Source of the DNA: Clavibacter sp. VKM Ac-2872 | GTDB taxonomy: Bacteria; Actinomycetota; Actinomycetes; Actinomycetales; Microbacteriaceae | Length of the DNA stretch: 64,000 nt | Assembly (NCBI RefSeq): GCF_015351105.1 | Contig: NZ_JADKRR010000001.1 | Coordinates: forward strand, 1,283,069-1,347,068 | Direction of reading: 5' to 3' | In this document: in pieces, positions 17,605-26,927 of the stretch | Layout of the letters: the number at the start of each line of letters is the position of its first letter | Numbering within the stretch: position 1 is the first letter of the stretch | Program-made: the position numbers and the translations under genes | Notes under the pieces: generated by a model | Databases searched by the model: none | The model's input: only the letters and a program-made list of their open reading frames with translations | Told to the model about the DNA's origin: nothing

Positions 17605-18774
17605 ATGATCCGCACCCTCGCCGTCTCCGGCTACCGGTCCGTCCGCGACCTGGCGCTGCCGCTCACCGGTCTAGACGTCGTCACGGGCGTCAACGGCAGC
17701 GGCAAGTCGAACGTGTACCGGGCGCTCCGCCTCATCGCCGAGATGGCGCAGGGCGGGGCCGTCGGGGCGCTCGCCCGCGAGGGCGGGCTCGAGGCCGTGC
17801 TCTGGGCCGGGCCCGAGGGGCTCAGCAGGGCGATGCGCGATGGCGACCACGAGGTGCAGGGCACCAAGCGGAAGGACCCGATCGCCCTCCGGCTCGGCTT
17901 CGCGGGCGACGAGCTCGGCTACCTCGTCGACCTCGGCATCCCGCAGCGGGACCCGCGTGCCAGCATGTTCGCCCGCGATCCGGAGATCAAGCGCGAGCTG
18001 CTGTTCAGCGGGCCCGTCGCGCGTCCCCGCTCGCTCGTGCTGGAGCGCCGCTGGCAGGACGTGCGCGTCCGCGACGAGGCCGGCGAGTGGATGCACGTGC
18101 CGGCGCTGGTGCCGCCGCACCTCAGCGTCCTCAGCGAGGTGGCCGACGCGGTCACCAGCCCGGAGTCGATGATCCTGCGGCGGCGCATGAGCGGCTGGCG
18201 CTTCTACGACCACCTCCGCACCGACGTCGATGCGCCCGCCCGTCGGCCACGCGTCGGCACGCGCACGCCCGTCCTCGCGAGCGACGGCTCGGACCTCGCG
18301 GCCGCCGTGCAGACCATCCGGGAGTGGGGGGACGGCGACGCGCTCGACGCGCTCGTCGACCGCGCGTTCCCCGGGTCGACCATCGTGGTCCGCTCCCAGG
18401 ACGGCGTCCTGTCGCTCGGGCTGCGGCAGCCGGGCATCCTGCGCGTGCTCGACGCCGCCGAGCTCTCCGACGGCACGCTGCGGATGCTCATGCTCACGGC
18501 GGCCCTGCTCACCACGGAGCCGCCCGAGCTCATGGTGCTGAACGAGCCGGAGACGAGCCTGCACCGGGATCTGCTCCCCGCCCTGGGCGAGCTCATCGCG
18601 GCCGCGTCGCAGCACGTGCAGATCCTGGTGGTCACGCATGCGCCGGGTCTGGCCGCGGCCGTGTCCGAGCACGCCGAGGCGGGCGAGCTCGTGCTGGAGA
18701 AGCCGCTCGGCGAGACCGTGCTGCGGGGCCAGGGTCTCCTCAGCGCCCCGTCGTGGGACTGGGGCAGGCGCTAG
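17605..18774 (+). CDS. RecF/OLD-like AAA ATPase, stand-alone
   Basis: 389 residues. The N-terminus MIRTLAVSGYRSVRDL and Walker A VNGSGKSNVYRALRL are those of SMC/RecF-type ABC ATPases. The C-terminal half has LSDGTLRMLMLTAALL (signature), LMVLNEPETSLHRDLLP (Walker B with catalytic Glu) and VVTHAPGLAAAV (H-loop). The coiled-coil arm is replaced by ~200 residues with no recognisable nuclease or Toprim domain. Resembles COG4637-type predicted ATPases. No partner nuclease is next to it, so assigning it to an anti-phage OLD/Gabija-like system is not supported. Probably a DNA-associated ATPase. Confidence 0.8.
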   Translation: MIRTLAVSGYRSVRDLALPLTGLDVVTGVNGSGKSNVYRALRLIAEMAQGGAVGALAREGGLEAVLWAGPEGLSRAMRDGDHEVQGTKRKDPIALRLGFAGDELGYLVDLGIPQRDPRASMFARDPEIKRELLFSGPVARPRSLVLERRWQDVRVRDEAGEWMHVPALVPPHLSVLSEVADAVTSPESMILRRRMSGWRFYDHLRTDVDAPARRPRVGTRTPVLASDGSDLAAAVQTIREWGDGDALDALVDRAFPGSTIVVRSQDGVLSLGLRQPGILRVLDAAELSDGTLRMLMLTAALLTTEPPELMVLNEPETSLHRDLLPALGELIAAASQHVQILVVTHAPGLAAAVSEHAEAGELVLEKPLGETVLRGQGLLSAPSWDWGRR

Positions 18775-18816
18775 CCCGCGACGTACCGGGGCACGCGGGA
18801 GCCCGCGACAGGCGGC

Positions 18817-18884
18817 CCGCACGACGACGCCTCCCGGTCGCGGCCCGGGTGGGCGGCGCGAGCGGGAGGCGTCGGGTCGTGCGG
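18817..18884. terminator. Long stem-loop between convergent genes
   Basis: The arm 18817-18836 (CCGCACGAC then GACGCCTCCCG) pairs with 18863-18884 with a 2-nt GG bulge; the loop is ~26 nt. Lies between the convergent ATPase and desaturase genes and can terminate both. Confidence 0.7.
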
Positions 18885-18894
18885 AGAGCCCGGA

Positions 18895-19992
18895 TCAGCG
18901 TCCGAAGGCCGCCGATGCGGGGCAGTCGAACGGGTCGCCTCCGGCTGAGAGGCCCACGCGGTTGAGGTACGCGATGACGATGCCGTACGAGGCCAGCAGC
19001 GTGGTCTCCGTGTACGGGATGTTGTGCGTCGCGCAGTACTCCTTCGCGATGATCTGCGCCTTCTTCAGCGCCGGGCGCGGCATGTTCGGGAAGAGGTGGT
19101 GCTCGATCTGGTAGTTGAGGCCGCCCATGTAGAGGTCGGTCAGCCACGTGCTCTTGATGTTGCGCGAGGTGAGCACCTGGCGTCGGAGGAAGTCGACCTT
19201 CGAGTCCTTCGGCAGCACGGGCATGCCCTTGTGGTTCGGGGCGAACGAGGCGCCCATGTAGACGCCGAAGACCGCGAGCTGGACGCCGACGAACGCGAAC
19301 GCCATGCCGAGGGGGAGGAAGAAGAAGACGACCGCGAGGTACGCGATGATGCGCGTGGAGAGCATCGAGATCTCGAGCCAGCGCTTGTCGACCTTGCCGC
19401 GGCCGAAGACGGTGCGGAAGCCGTGCACGTGCAGGTTGAGGCCCTCGAACATGAGGATGGGGAAGAACGCGTAGCCCTGGTGGCGGGTGAACCAGCCGTA
19501 GACGCCCTTCGCGCGGGCGGCGTCCTCGGTGGTGAAGGAGATGACGTCGCGCTCGATGTCCGGGTCCTTGCCCATGACGTTGGGGTTGGCGTGGTGGCGC
19601 GAGTGCTTGGTCATCCACCAGGAGTAGCTGATGCCGACGAAGAGGTTGGCGAGCGTGCGGCCCGCGATGTCGTTGGCCTTGCCGGACTCGAACACCTGGC
19701 GGTGCGAGGCCTCGTGGGCGAGGAAGGCGAACTGGGTGAAGATGATGCCGAGGCCCGCGGCGATGAGGAGCTGGAACCAGCTGTCGCCGAGGAGCACGAA
19801 GCCGACGCCGAGGCCCACCAGGGCGGCGGTGATGCCGGCGAACATGAGCACGTAGAAGCCGACGCGGCGGTTGAGGAGACCGGCGTCGCGGACGGTGTTG
19901 AGGAGTCCCGAGTACTCGGTGGTGGGGTTGGCCCCGCCTCCGCGCTTGGGTCGGGTCAGCACGATCCGGGGGGCTGCGGTGGTGTCAGTCAT
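18895..19992 (-). CDS. Membrane fatty-acid desaturase (front-end/linoleoyl-CoA type)
   Basis: 365 residues. Three histidine boxes that bind the diiron centre are present: HEASH (~92), HSRHH (~130, followed by ANPN) and the variant third box QIEHH (~315). The Q at the start of the third box is typical of delta-6-like desaturases. Four to five membrane segments flank them. No cytochrome b5 domain is fused, so an external electron donor is needed. Introduces a double bond into an acyl chain and probably adjusts membrane fluidity. Monocistronic, with a terminator 11 bp beyond its stop and 234 bp without another gene upstream. Confidence 0.92.
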   Translation of the reverse strand: MTDTTAAPRIVLTRPKRGGGANPTTEYSGLLNTVRDAGLLNRRVGFYVLMFAGITAALVGLGVGFVLLGDSWFQLLIAAGLGIIFTQFAFLAHEASHRQVFESGKANDIAGRTLANLFVGISYSWWMTKHSRHHANPNVMGKDPDIERDVISFTTEDAARAKGVYGWFTRHQGYAFFPILMFEGLNLHVHGFRTVFGRGKVDKRWLEISMLSTRIIAYLAVVFFFLPLGMAFAFVGVQLAVFGVYMGASFAPNHKGMPVLPKDSKVDFLRRQVLTSRNIKSTWLTDLYMGGLNYQIEHHLFPNMPRPALKKAQIIAKEYCATHNIPYTETTLLASYGIVIAYLNRVGLSAGGDPFDCPASAAFGR

Positions 19993-20226
19993 GGTCAGCT
20001 CGTTCGTCCGTGGCCTCTCGGCCAGGTGGAGCGGAACGCCTCGGCGGGCCGCTGTCTGTCGTCGTCACACGGGGATGCGACGCGGCGCCGGGTTCTGGGG
20101 CAACCACGGCCCAGCCTGTCATGGCGCCGGCGCCATCGCACCAGGGATACTCACAGCGCGGACGGCGTGTCGCTGTCGACGACGCACATCGCCCCGAGAA
20201 GCCGCGGGTTACGAGCTGCTGGGGAG

Positions 20227-21270
20227 CTACGGGACGATGACCGCGCGACCCCGCACGGTGCCCGCCGCGAGCGCGGCGTAGGCGTCCGGCCCGTCCTCCA
20301 GCGCGTACCGCTGCGTCTCGACGGTCACCTGGCCGGAGCGCGCGAGGTCGAGCACCTCGATCAGCTCGGAGCGGCTGCCCCAGTAGGGGATCCGCACGGC
20401 GGCGTCGAACGCGATGGTCCCGAAGCCGACCTCGACCGTTCCGCCGCCGATGCCGACGATCGTCACGTCGCCCGCGGGCTCGACCACGTGGAGGGCCGTC
20501 GCCATGGTCGGGTCCGCGCCCACGAAGTCGAAGACGGCCTGCACGCCGCGGCCCCCGGTGATCGCGCGGATGCCGGCGGCGGCGTCCCGGTCGCTGATCA
20601 CCGTGTGGTGCGCGCCGACGTGGCGGGCGAGCTCGAGCTTCTCCTCGTTCACGTCGAGGGCGATCACGGTGGCGCCGCTGAGGGCGCGGAGGATCTGGAT
20701 CCCTACGTGTCCGAGCCCTCCCGTGCCGATGACGACGGCGAAGGTGCCCGCGCCGAGCTTCGGCAGGGACGTCTTGATGGCGTGGTACGGGGTGAGGCCG
20801 GCGTCGGTGAGGGAGACGTTGGCGACGGGGTCGAGGTCGCCGAGCGGCACGAGGTGGCGCGGGTCGTCGACGATCATGTACTCGGCCATGGCGCCGGGGG
20901 CACCGAGCCCGGGAGGCTGGATGCCCTCGGCGGCGGCGTTGGCGCAGTAGTTCTCGCGGCCCTCGGCGCACGCGTGGCAGCGGCCGCAGCCCCACGGGCC
21001 GTAGACCGCGACGGCGTCGCCGACGGCGAGGTGCTCGACGCCCGCGCCCAGCTCCTCGACGACGCCGGCGCCCTCGTGGCCGAGCGTGAGGGGGAGGGGG
21101 TAGCCGGCGGCGCGGTACTCCTCTTCCGAGAGGCCCATCACGTACTCGTCCGAGTGGCACACGCCGGCGGCCGTGACGCGGAGGAGGACCTGACCGGGCC
21201 CGGGGACGGGCTTCTCGATCTCGACGACCTCGGGGTGGGATCCGATGCGGGTGTACTGGAGCGCCTTCAT
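20227..21270 (-). CDS. Zinc-dependent alcohol dehydrogenase (MDR superfamily)
   Basis: 347 residues. Catalytic zinc ligands Cys in GVCHSDE and His-Glu in LTLGHEGAGVVEELG. The structural zinc is bound by the four-Cys lobe GCGRCHACAEGRENYC. NAD(P) binding is by VIGTGGLGHVGIQIL, with Asp in VIALDVNEEKL favouring NAD. Length is normal. ATG 21270 overlaps the stop of the upstream membrane-protein gene (ATGA), which is an unexpected partner. Oxidises a primary or secondary alcohol or reduces the aldehyde; substrate unknown. Confidence 0.93.
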   Translation of the reverse strand: MKALQYTRIGSHPEVVEIEKPVPGPGQVLLRVTAAGVCHSDEYVMGLSEEEYRAAGYPLPLTLGHEGAGVVEELGAGVEHLAVGDAVAVYGPWGCGRCHACAEGRENYCANAAAEGIQPPGLGAPGAMAEYMIVDDPRHLVPLGDLDPVANVSLTDAGLTPYHAIKTSLPKLGAGTFAVVIGTGGLGHVGIQILRALSGATVIALDVNEEKLELARHVGAHHTVISDRDAAAGIRAITGGRGVQAVFDFVGADPTMATALHVVEPAGDVTIVGIGGGTVEVGFGTIAFDAAVRIPYWGSRSELIEVLDLARSGQVTVETQRYALEDGPDAYAALAAGTVRGRAVIVP

Positions 21271-22058
21271 CCCACCAGGGTATTACCCGGGTGGGGGAAA
21301 CCGCTGGACGCCGGGGTCAGGGCAGCCCGCTGCCGTGCGGCGGATCGACGGAAGGGGGCCTGCGTGCGCTCCGCCTCCGGGAGGGCGAGCTCCGCGTCGG
21401 CGGCGTCGCGGAGGAGGGCCATCGCACCTGCTGCTCGCGCCTGCACGACGAGGGTCGAGGCCGACATCACCGCATAGAAGGGCACGAGGAGCATCTGGAT
21501 GACGGCCATCCCGGCGGACAGCAGGACAGGGGTCGCGACGAGCAGCGCGACGAGCAGGATCGCGGACACCGGCACGCCCACCGCGCTGGAGGCGATGGCG
21601 CGACGGGACTCGACGGCCACTCGCGCCGCCGTGCCCGGCGCGAGTGCGACGCGGCCCCGACGGTCGACGGACCGCTCCAGGAGCGCGGCGTCCCTCCAGT
21701 GCGGGTGGGCGCCGGTGGCGGAGCCGATGCGACGCGAGGCGCGCGCCAGCCACGCGGTGAGGGGGATCGCGCCCGCGAGGGCACCGAGCACGATGCCGAG
21801 GGCTGCCGCGACGGCGGTCTCGTCGACGTCCGCGTCATCCGCGTCGAGGAGGAGGGAGCGGAGCAGCAGGGCCGTGCCGACGCCGACCACCAGAGCGCCG
21901 CAGAGGGCCAGCCCGCGGCGCCTCGGCGTGACGACCTCGATGATCCATCCGGCGAACGCGCGACCGCCTGCCGCGAGCAGCTCGCGCGTGCCATGGCCCG
22001 GATCCGCATCCGCGGGCGCCGCCGGGGGGTGATGGACGGTCGTGTCGTCGGTGGTCAT
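21267..22058 (-). CDS. Uncharacterised four-helix membrane protein
   Basis: 263 residues, not recognised. ATG 22058 follows GAGAGGGCAG. Hydrophobic segments lie near residues 52-68, 83-100, 162-178 and 184-205, with a basic cytosolic loop between the second and third. The ends are hydrophilic, and the C-terminus is rich in Ala, Arg and Pro. No catalytic motif is evident. Translationally coupled to the alcohol dehydrogenase gene (ATGA overlap), so the two are probably co-expressed. Confidence 0.65.
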   Translation of the reverse strand: MTTDDTTVHHPPAAPADADPGHGTRELLAAGGRAFAGWIIEVVTPRRRGLALCGALVVGVGTALLLRSLLLDADDADVDETAVAAALGIVLGALAGAIPLTAWLARASRRIGSATGAHPHWRDAALLERSVDRRGRVALAPGTAARVAVESRRAIASSAVGVPVSAILLVALLVATPVLLSAGMAVIQMLLVPFYAVMSASTLVVQARAAGAMALLRDAADAELALPEAERTQAPFRRSAARQRAALTPASSGFPHPGNTLVG

Positions 22059-22187
22059 GCTGCCCTCTCGTCGGGCATCTGCCCTCGTCCATCCTCCCGG
22101 GCATCCGGGCCGGGCCCGTCCGGGAGATGACCCCCGTCCAGGTGGCGGAGAGCGCATCGGGTCTGGACGCACGTCGGGCACGCCTGG

Positions 22188-22193
22188 GAGGCT
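22188..22193 (+). promoter_or_regulatory. -10-like element GAGGCT, leaderless spacing
   Basis: GAGGCT, then 6 nt (CGCGGC), then ATG 22200; no Shine-Dalgarno-like sequence is needed. Confidence 0.4.
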
Positions 22194-22199
22194 CGCGGC

Positions 22200-22841
22200 A
22201 TGACCGCAGCGCAGCCCTCCTCCGCGATCCCGTCCCATCGCGGCGACGACGCCGTGCGCGACGACCTCATCCGCCACCTCCGCCTCGCGCGGGAGGCCCT
22301 CGTCTGGAAGCTCGACGGCCTCGGCGAGCACGACGTGCGGCGCCCGCTCGTGCCCACGGGATCCAACCTGCTGGGACTCGTGAAGCACGCGGCGGGCGTG
22401 GAGGCCGGCTACCTCGGGTTCGTCTTCGGCCGGCCGTTCCCCGAGCAGCTGCCGTGGATGGAGGAGGACGCGCCGCCGAACGCCGACATGCGCGCGACGG
22501 CGGACGAGTCGCGCGCCGACATCCTGGGCCTCTCCGCGCGCGTCGGCGCGCACTCCGAGGCGACCCTGCTGGCGTTGCCGCTCGACACCGTGGGTCGCGT
22601 GCCGTGGTGGCCGGGGGAGGCCGGGATCGTGACGGTGCAGCGGATCGCGGTGCACCTCATCGCCGAGCTCAACCGGCACGCGGGGCACGCGGACATCCTG
22701 CGCGAGCTCGTCGACGGAGCCGCGGGGCTGCGCGTCGAGAACGGCAACCTGCCCGACGGCGACGCCGCGTTCTGGAGGGCCGAGCACGCGGAGGCCGCGC
22801 GCATCGCGCGCGAGGCGGCGGGGCTGCCCGCGGTCGACTGA
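22200..22841 (+). CDS. DinB-family (DUF664-like) four-helix metalloprotein
   Basis: 213 residues. The helical bundle carries the family's histidine triad: His in LVKHAAGVEAGYLG, and the pair in HLIAELNRHAGHADILRE near residues 150-165. The triad binds a divalent metal in DinB/YfiT proteins, many of which are bacillithiol- or mycothiol-dependent transferases. The start lies 6 nt after a -10-like hexamer. A mycothiol-S-transferase role is plausible for an actinobacterium but unproven. Convergent with the mannosidase gene, separated by only 27 bp. Confidence 0.82.
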   Translation: MTAAQPSSAIPSHRGDDAVRDDLIRHLRLAREALVWKLDGLGEHDVRRPLVPTGSNLLGLVKHAAGVEAGYLGFVFGRPFPEQLPWMEEDAPPNADMRATADESRADILGLSARVGAHSEATLLALPLDTVGRVPWWPGEAGIVTVQRIAVHLIAELNRHAGHADILRELVDGAAGLRVENGNLPDGDAAFWRAEHAEAARIAREAAGLPAVD

Positions 22842-22868
22842 CCCGGCGCCCCGCCGCGTGCCGCTCGA

Positions 22869-25800
22869 TCAGCGCCGCCCGAACCGCAGGGTCGCGATCT
22901 CGAACGGCCGCAGCGTCAGCTCGACGCCGTCGACCGACGCCTGCGCGTCCTGGCCGTCCAGGGGCCGCTCGAGCAGGTCGGTGCGGACCGCGTCGCCGAG
23001 GCCGGCTGCCGCATCCACCCGCACGACCGCCCGCTCCCTGCCGCCGCGGGCCTCGTAGATCCGCACGACGACGTCGCCCGAGCGGTCCTCGGCGAACTTG
23101 ACCGCCTCGATCACGACGGCGGCGTTCGAGGAGGTGACGAGCGGCGCGACGCCGTGGTCGCCCCGGATCTCGCGCACCGGGAGGTTGAGCCGGTAGCCCG
23201 CGTCGGCGGCGTCGAGCACGTCCGGCGCGACGCGCACCGCGGAGCGGAGGACGTGCCGGCCCTGGTCGGCGTGCGGGTCGGGGAACACGGGCGCGCGCAG
23301 GAGGGACTGGCGCACGAGGGTCGCGCTGCCGCCGTCCGGGCGGGGGATCCGCGTCACGTCGTGCCCGTACGTCGCGTCGTTCGCGACGGCGACCCCGAAG
23401 CCCGGTTCGCCCACGTGCACCCAGCGGTGCGCGACCGTCTCGAAGCGCGCGGTCTCCCACGACGTGTTCGCGTGGGTGACGCGCTGCACGTGCCCGAACT
23501 GCACCTCGGATGCGGCGCGGTCGGCGTGCACGTCGAGCGGGAAGGCCAGCTTGAGGAGCTTCTGCCGCTCGTGCCAGTCGACGTCGGTGACCACCTGCAG
23601 CTCCGGCTCGCCGGCCGGCAGCGTCCACGTCTGCGTGACGCGCGAGGCGCCGAACTCCCGCTCGACCACGAGGGCCGCGCCGTCGATCCGGATCGATGCG
23701 ACGTCGGTGAGGTCGGTGCGGTTGCGGCGGTAGGCGTCGTCGATGTCCCACGCGTCCCACTGGTTCGGGGTGTCGCGGAACAGCTGCAGGAGGCCGAGGC
23801 GCTGGCCGGGGGCGACGAGATCGCGACCGGATGCGGCGTCGACGAGCGAGGAGACCGTGCCGTCGGCAGCGAACCGCGCGCGCACGAGGCCGTTGTCGAG
23901 GAGCCAGCCGTCGCCGTCCGCGACCGGCGCGGGGGAGCCGGGCGCGGGATCCACGACCGAGGCCGCCAGCGCGCCGACGCCCTCCGCGTCCACGGGGGCC
24001 GCGTTGAACGCGATGCGCCGGTCGCCGGATCCCGCGAGCGCGCCCTGCGCCTGGGCGACGAGCTCCCGCAGCCGGCCCTGCACGCGGGCGTGCTCGCGCT
24101 CGGCCTCCTGGTGCACCCAGGCGATGGAGGTGCCCGGCAGGATGTCGTGGAACTGGAGTAGCAGCACCGTGCGCCAGAGCGCGTCGAGCTCGTCGTGCGG
24201 GTACGCGACGAGGTCGCGGACGGCCGCGGTCGCGAGCCACAGCTCGGCCTCCCGCAGCAGATGCTCGCTGCGCCGGTTGCCCTGCTTGGTGCGCGCCTGC
24301 GACGTGTAGGTGCCGCGGTGGAACTCGAGGTACATCTCGCCCGACCACACGTGCGGATCCCGGATCTCGGCCTTCGCGGCGTCGAAGAACGCCAGCGGCG
24401 TGCCGAGCTCCACGCGCGGCGACCCCTCGAGGTCGCGCGTGCGGTGCGCCGCCGCGACCATCTCGCGGGTCGGCCCGCCGCCGCCGTCGCCCCAGCCGAA
24501 CGGGACGATGGACGCGTTGTGCACGGCCTTCTCGGCGTGCTGCCGCTCGGCGCGCGCGAGGTCCTCGCCGGAGAGGTCGGAGTTGTAGGAGTCCACCGGC
24601 GGGAAGTGCGTGAAGACCCGGCTGCCGTCGATGCCCTCCCAGAGGAAGGTGTGGTGCGGCATCGTGTTGGTCTCGTTCCACGACTGCTTCTGCGTGAAGA
24701 AGTACTCCGCGCCCGCGCCCCGCACGATCTGCGGCAGCGCGCCCGTGTAGCCGAACGAGTCGGGCAGCCACACCTCGCGGGCGTCGATGCCGAACTCCTC
24801 GAGGAAGAAGCGCTTGCCCTGCACGAGCTGGCGCACCAGCGCCTCGCCGCCCGGCATGTTCGTGTCCGACTCGACCCACATGCCGCCGACGGGCACGAAG
24901 CGGCCCTCGGCCACGCGCTGGCGGAGCCGCTCGAAGAGCTCCGGGTGGTCCTCCTTCAGCCACGCGTACTGCTGGGCGCTGGAGGCGGCGAACACGAAGT
25001 CGGGATCCTCGTCCATGAGCGCGAGCACGTTCGAGAACGTGCGCGCGACCTTCCGGCGCGTCTCGCGCACGGGCCAGAGCCAGGCGGAGTCGATGTGCGC
25101 GTGGCCGACCGCGGTGACCCGGTGGGCGCTCGCGTGGGCGGGCGCGGCCAGCACGGCCTCGAGCGCCCTCCGGCCGGCGGCGGCGGTGCCGGCGACGTCG
25201 TCGGGATCCACCGCGTCGCACATGCGCTCGAGGGCCGCGAGGATCTCCGCGCGCCGCGACGACGCCGGATCCAGCTGGCCCATGAGCCCCTGCAGCGTCC
25301 AGACGTCGCGGTCGAGCTCCCAGACGGCGAGGTCGCGCCAGGCGAGGTCCAGGGTGCGGAGCGCGTAGATGGGGTCGTCGCCCGCGGTCGCCGGATCGCC
25401 GAGCGGCGTCTCGCCGTGGAAGGAGTCGCCGCCGATGTCGGGGTTCGATGCCGCCTCGATCCAGAGGTCGATGTGCGTGCCCGGCGCGGTACCGGCACCG
25501 ACGCCCACGAGCGGCACGTAGCCGTTGTACGGCTCGATGGCCTTGACGACGCTGCCGTCCGGCCGGTGCACGAGCCCCTCGGCCTGGAACCCGGGCTGGC
25601 GGTCGCTGAAGCCGAGGTCGACGAGCACCTCGAGCGCGGTCCCCTCGGCGTCGGCGTCCTCCGGCACGGTCCCGGTGACGTGGAACCACGTGGTGCCCCA
25701 CGCCCGGCTCCACGGCGTGCCGACCGCGAACGGCCGGTAGTCCTGGCGCACGGCCTCCGCGAACGGCACCGGCTCGCCGGGCGCGTCCCACGCCTCGATC

Positions 25801-25895
25801 GCGAGCGGGATCCGGCGACGGTGGATGTTCGGGGTGAGGCGGTCGCGGACGAACCGCTCGATGCGGGCCTCGGCGAGCGCGGTGGTGGGGGGCAT
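22869..25895 (-). CDS. Alpha-mannosidase, glycoside hydrolase family 38
   Basis: 1008 residues, full length for bacterial GH38. The zinc-binding start of the catalytic domain is GHAHIDSAWLWP with Asp269. The nucleophile is Asp379 in WLPDSFGYTGALPQI, and QFHDILPGTSI supplies another zinc His. N-terminal ~240 residues form the jelly-roll region, and the C-terminal ~400 residues the beta-sandwich domains. No signal peptide, so the enzyme is cytosolic and acts on imported oligosaccharides. ATG 25895 has GGAGA upstream. It is the last gene of an operon with an ABC sugar importer, which suggests uptake and hydrolysis of alpha-mannosides. Confidence 0.93.
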   Translation of the reverse strand: MPPTTALAEARIERFVRDRLTPNIHRRRIPLAIEAWDAPGEPVPFAEAVRQDYRPFAVGTPWSRAWGTTWFHVTGTVPEDADAEGTALEVLVDLGFSDRQPGFQAEGLVHRPDGSVVKAIEPYNGYVPLVGVGAGTAPGTHIDLWIEAASNPDIGGDSFHGETPLGDPATAGDDPIYALRTLDLAWRDLAVWELDRDVWTLQGLMGQLDPASSRRAEILAALERMCDAVDPDDVAGTAAAGRRALEAVLAAPAHASAHRVTAVGHAHIDSAWLWPVRETRRKVARTFSNVLALMDEDPDFVFAASSAQQYAWLKEDHPELFERLRQRVAEGRFVPVGGMWVESDTNMPGGEALVRQLVQGKRFFLEEFGIDAREVWLPDSFGYTGALPQIVRGAGAEYFFTQKQSWNETNTMPHHTFLWEGIDGSRVFTHFPPVDSYNSDLSGEDLARAERQHAEKAVHNASIVPFGWGDGGGGPTREMVAAAHRTRDLEGSPRVELGTPLAFFDAAKAEIRDPHVWSGEMYLEFHRGTYTSQARTKQGNRRSEHLLREAELWLATAAVRDLVAYPHDELDALWRTVLLLQFHDILPGTSIAWVHQEAEREHARVQGRLRELVAQAQGALAGSGDRRIAFNAAPVDAEGVGALAASVVDPAPGSPAPVADGDGWLLDNGLVRARFAADGTVSSLVDAASGRDLVAPGQRLGLLQLFRDTPNQWDAWDIDDAYRRNRTDLTDVASIRIDGAALVVEREFGASRVTQTWTLPAGEPELQVVTDVDWHERQKLLKLAFPLDVHADRAASEVQFGHVQRVTHANTSWETARFETVAHRWVHVGEPGFGVAVANDATYGHDVTRIPRPDGGSATLVRQSLLRAPVFPDPHADQGRHVLRSAVRVAPDVLDAADAGYRLNLPVREIRGDHGVAPLVTSSNAAVVIEAVKFAEDRSGDVVVRIYEARGGRERAVVRVDAAAGLGDAVRTDLLERPLDGQDAQASVDGVELTLRPFEIATLRFGRR

Positions 25896-26016
25896 GGTCG
25901 TCTCCAGTCGGTGGCGCGGCGGACCGCGGGCGGGTGTCTCCCGCGTGCGCCGCGCGGGCGTCGGCGTCCGCGCGGCGGGTGGTGCGGTGGTGGTGGTGCG
26001 GGGATGCGCGGGCGAG

Positions 26017-26925
26017 TCAGCCCTTCACGGCGCCGGCGAGCGCGTTCGACCCGCCGAGCGTGCGCGAGACGAGCACGTACAGCGCGATGACGGGCACCGA
26101 GTAGACGAGCGAGAACGCCGCGAGCTGTCCGTACGCCACGCTGCCGTACTGGCCGAAGAAGTTGAAGATGCTCACGGCGGCCGGCTGCTTGTCCGGGCTC
26201 AGCAGCAGGATGAACGGCACGAAGAAGTTCCCCCACGCCTGGATGAACACGAAGATGAACACCACCGCGATCCCCGGCCGCATGAGCGGGACGACGATGT
26301 GGGTGAGCGTGCGCATCATCGACGCGCCGTCCGTCCAGGCCGCCTCCTCGAGGGAGATCGGCACGGAGTCCATGAAGTTCTTCGCCATCCAGATCGCCAT
26401 CGGCAGGCTCGTGGCGGCGAGGAAGAAGACCGTGCCGCCGATCGAGTCGATGAGGTCGAGCGAGACGAAGAGGCTGTAGACGGGCACCATCATCGCGGTG
26501 ATGGGCAGGCACGTGCCGAACAGGATCCCGTAGAGGAAGGGCTTGGTGATCCGCATCCGGTACCGCGACAGCGGGTAGGCCGCGAGGATCGCGACCACCA
26601 CCGTCACGATCGCGCAGCCGCCCGAGAGCACGAGGCTGTTCATCAGCGGGATGAACGAGATCTCCGGCGTGAGCACGGCCTGGAAGTTCTCCAGCGTGAA
26701 CTCGCTCGGCACCTTCGCCGACAGTGTCGCGGACGGATCGAAGGCCGCGAGCAGGAGCCACACGAGCGGCACGGCGAAGCACAGGGCGACGAGCACCAGG
26801 ACGCCGTTCGCCACGGCGCGCATCACGCGGCCGCTCGGCGAGGTCATGCGGGAGCCCGGCGGCCGACCCGACCGCCTCGCGCGGGCGGGCCGCGTGGTCG
26901 TCGGCGTCATCGTGGTCACGGCCAT
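26017..26925 (-). CDS. Sugar ABC transporter permease, MalG type
   Basis: 302 residues, six membrane segments after a basic N-terminus. The EAA loop, which contacts the ATPase, is ISLEEAAWTDGASMMRTLTHIVVP, here spread over residues ~196-219. ATG 26925 has a strong GGAGGTGG upstream, lying inside the end of the preceding gene; the two are 2 bp apart. Partner of the MalF-type permease and the binding protein. No ATPase gene is in the operon, so a shared MsiK-like ATPase elsewhere probably drives it. Confidence 0.9.
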   Translation of the reverse strand: MAVTTMTPTTTRPARARRSGRPPGSRMTSPSGRVMRAVANGVLVLVALCFAVPLVWLLLAAFDPSATLSAKVPSEFTLENFQAVLTPEISFIPLMNSLVLSGGCAIVTVVVAILAAYPLSRYRMRITKPFLYGILFGTCLPITAMMVPVYSLFVSLDLIDSIGGTVFFLAATSLPMAIWMAKNFMDSVPISLEEAAWTDGASMMRTLTHIVVPLMRPGIAVVFIFVFIQAWGNFFVPFILLLSPDKQPAAVSIFNFFGQYGSVAYGQLAAFSLVYSVPVIALYVLVSRTLGGSNALAGAVKG

Positions 26926-26927
26926 GG

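Noticed and set aside
17605-18774. Assignment of the AAA ATPase to an OLD/Gabija-type defence system
   Set aside because: No Toprim or helicase domain and no partner gene nearby.
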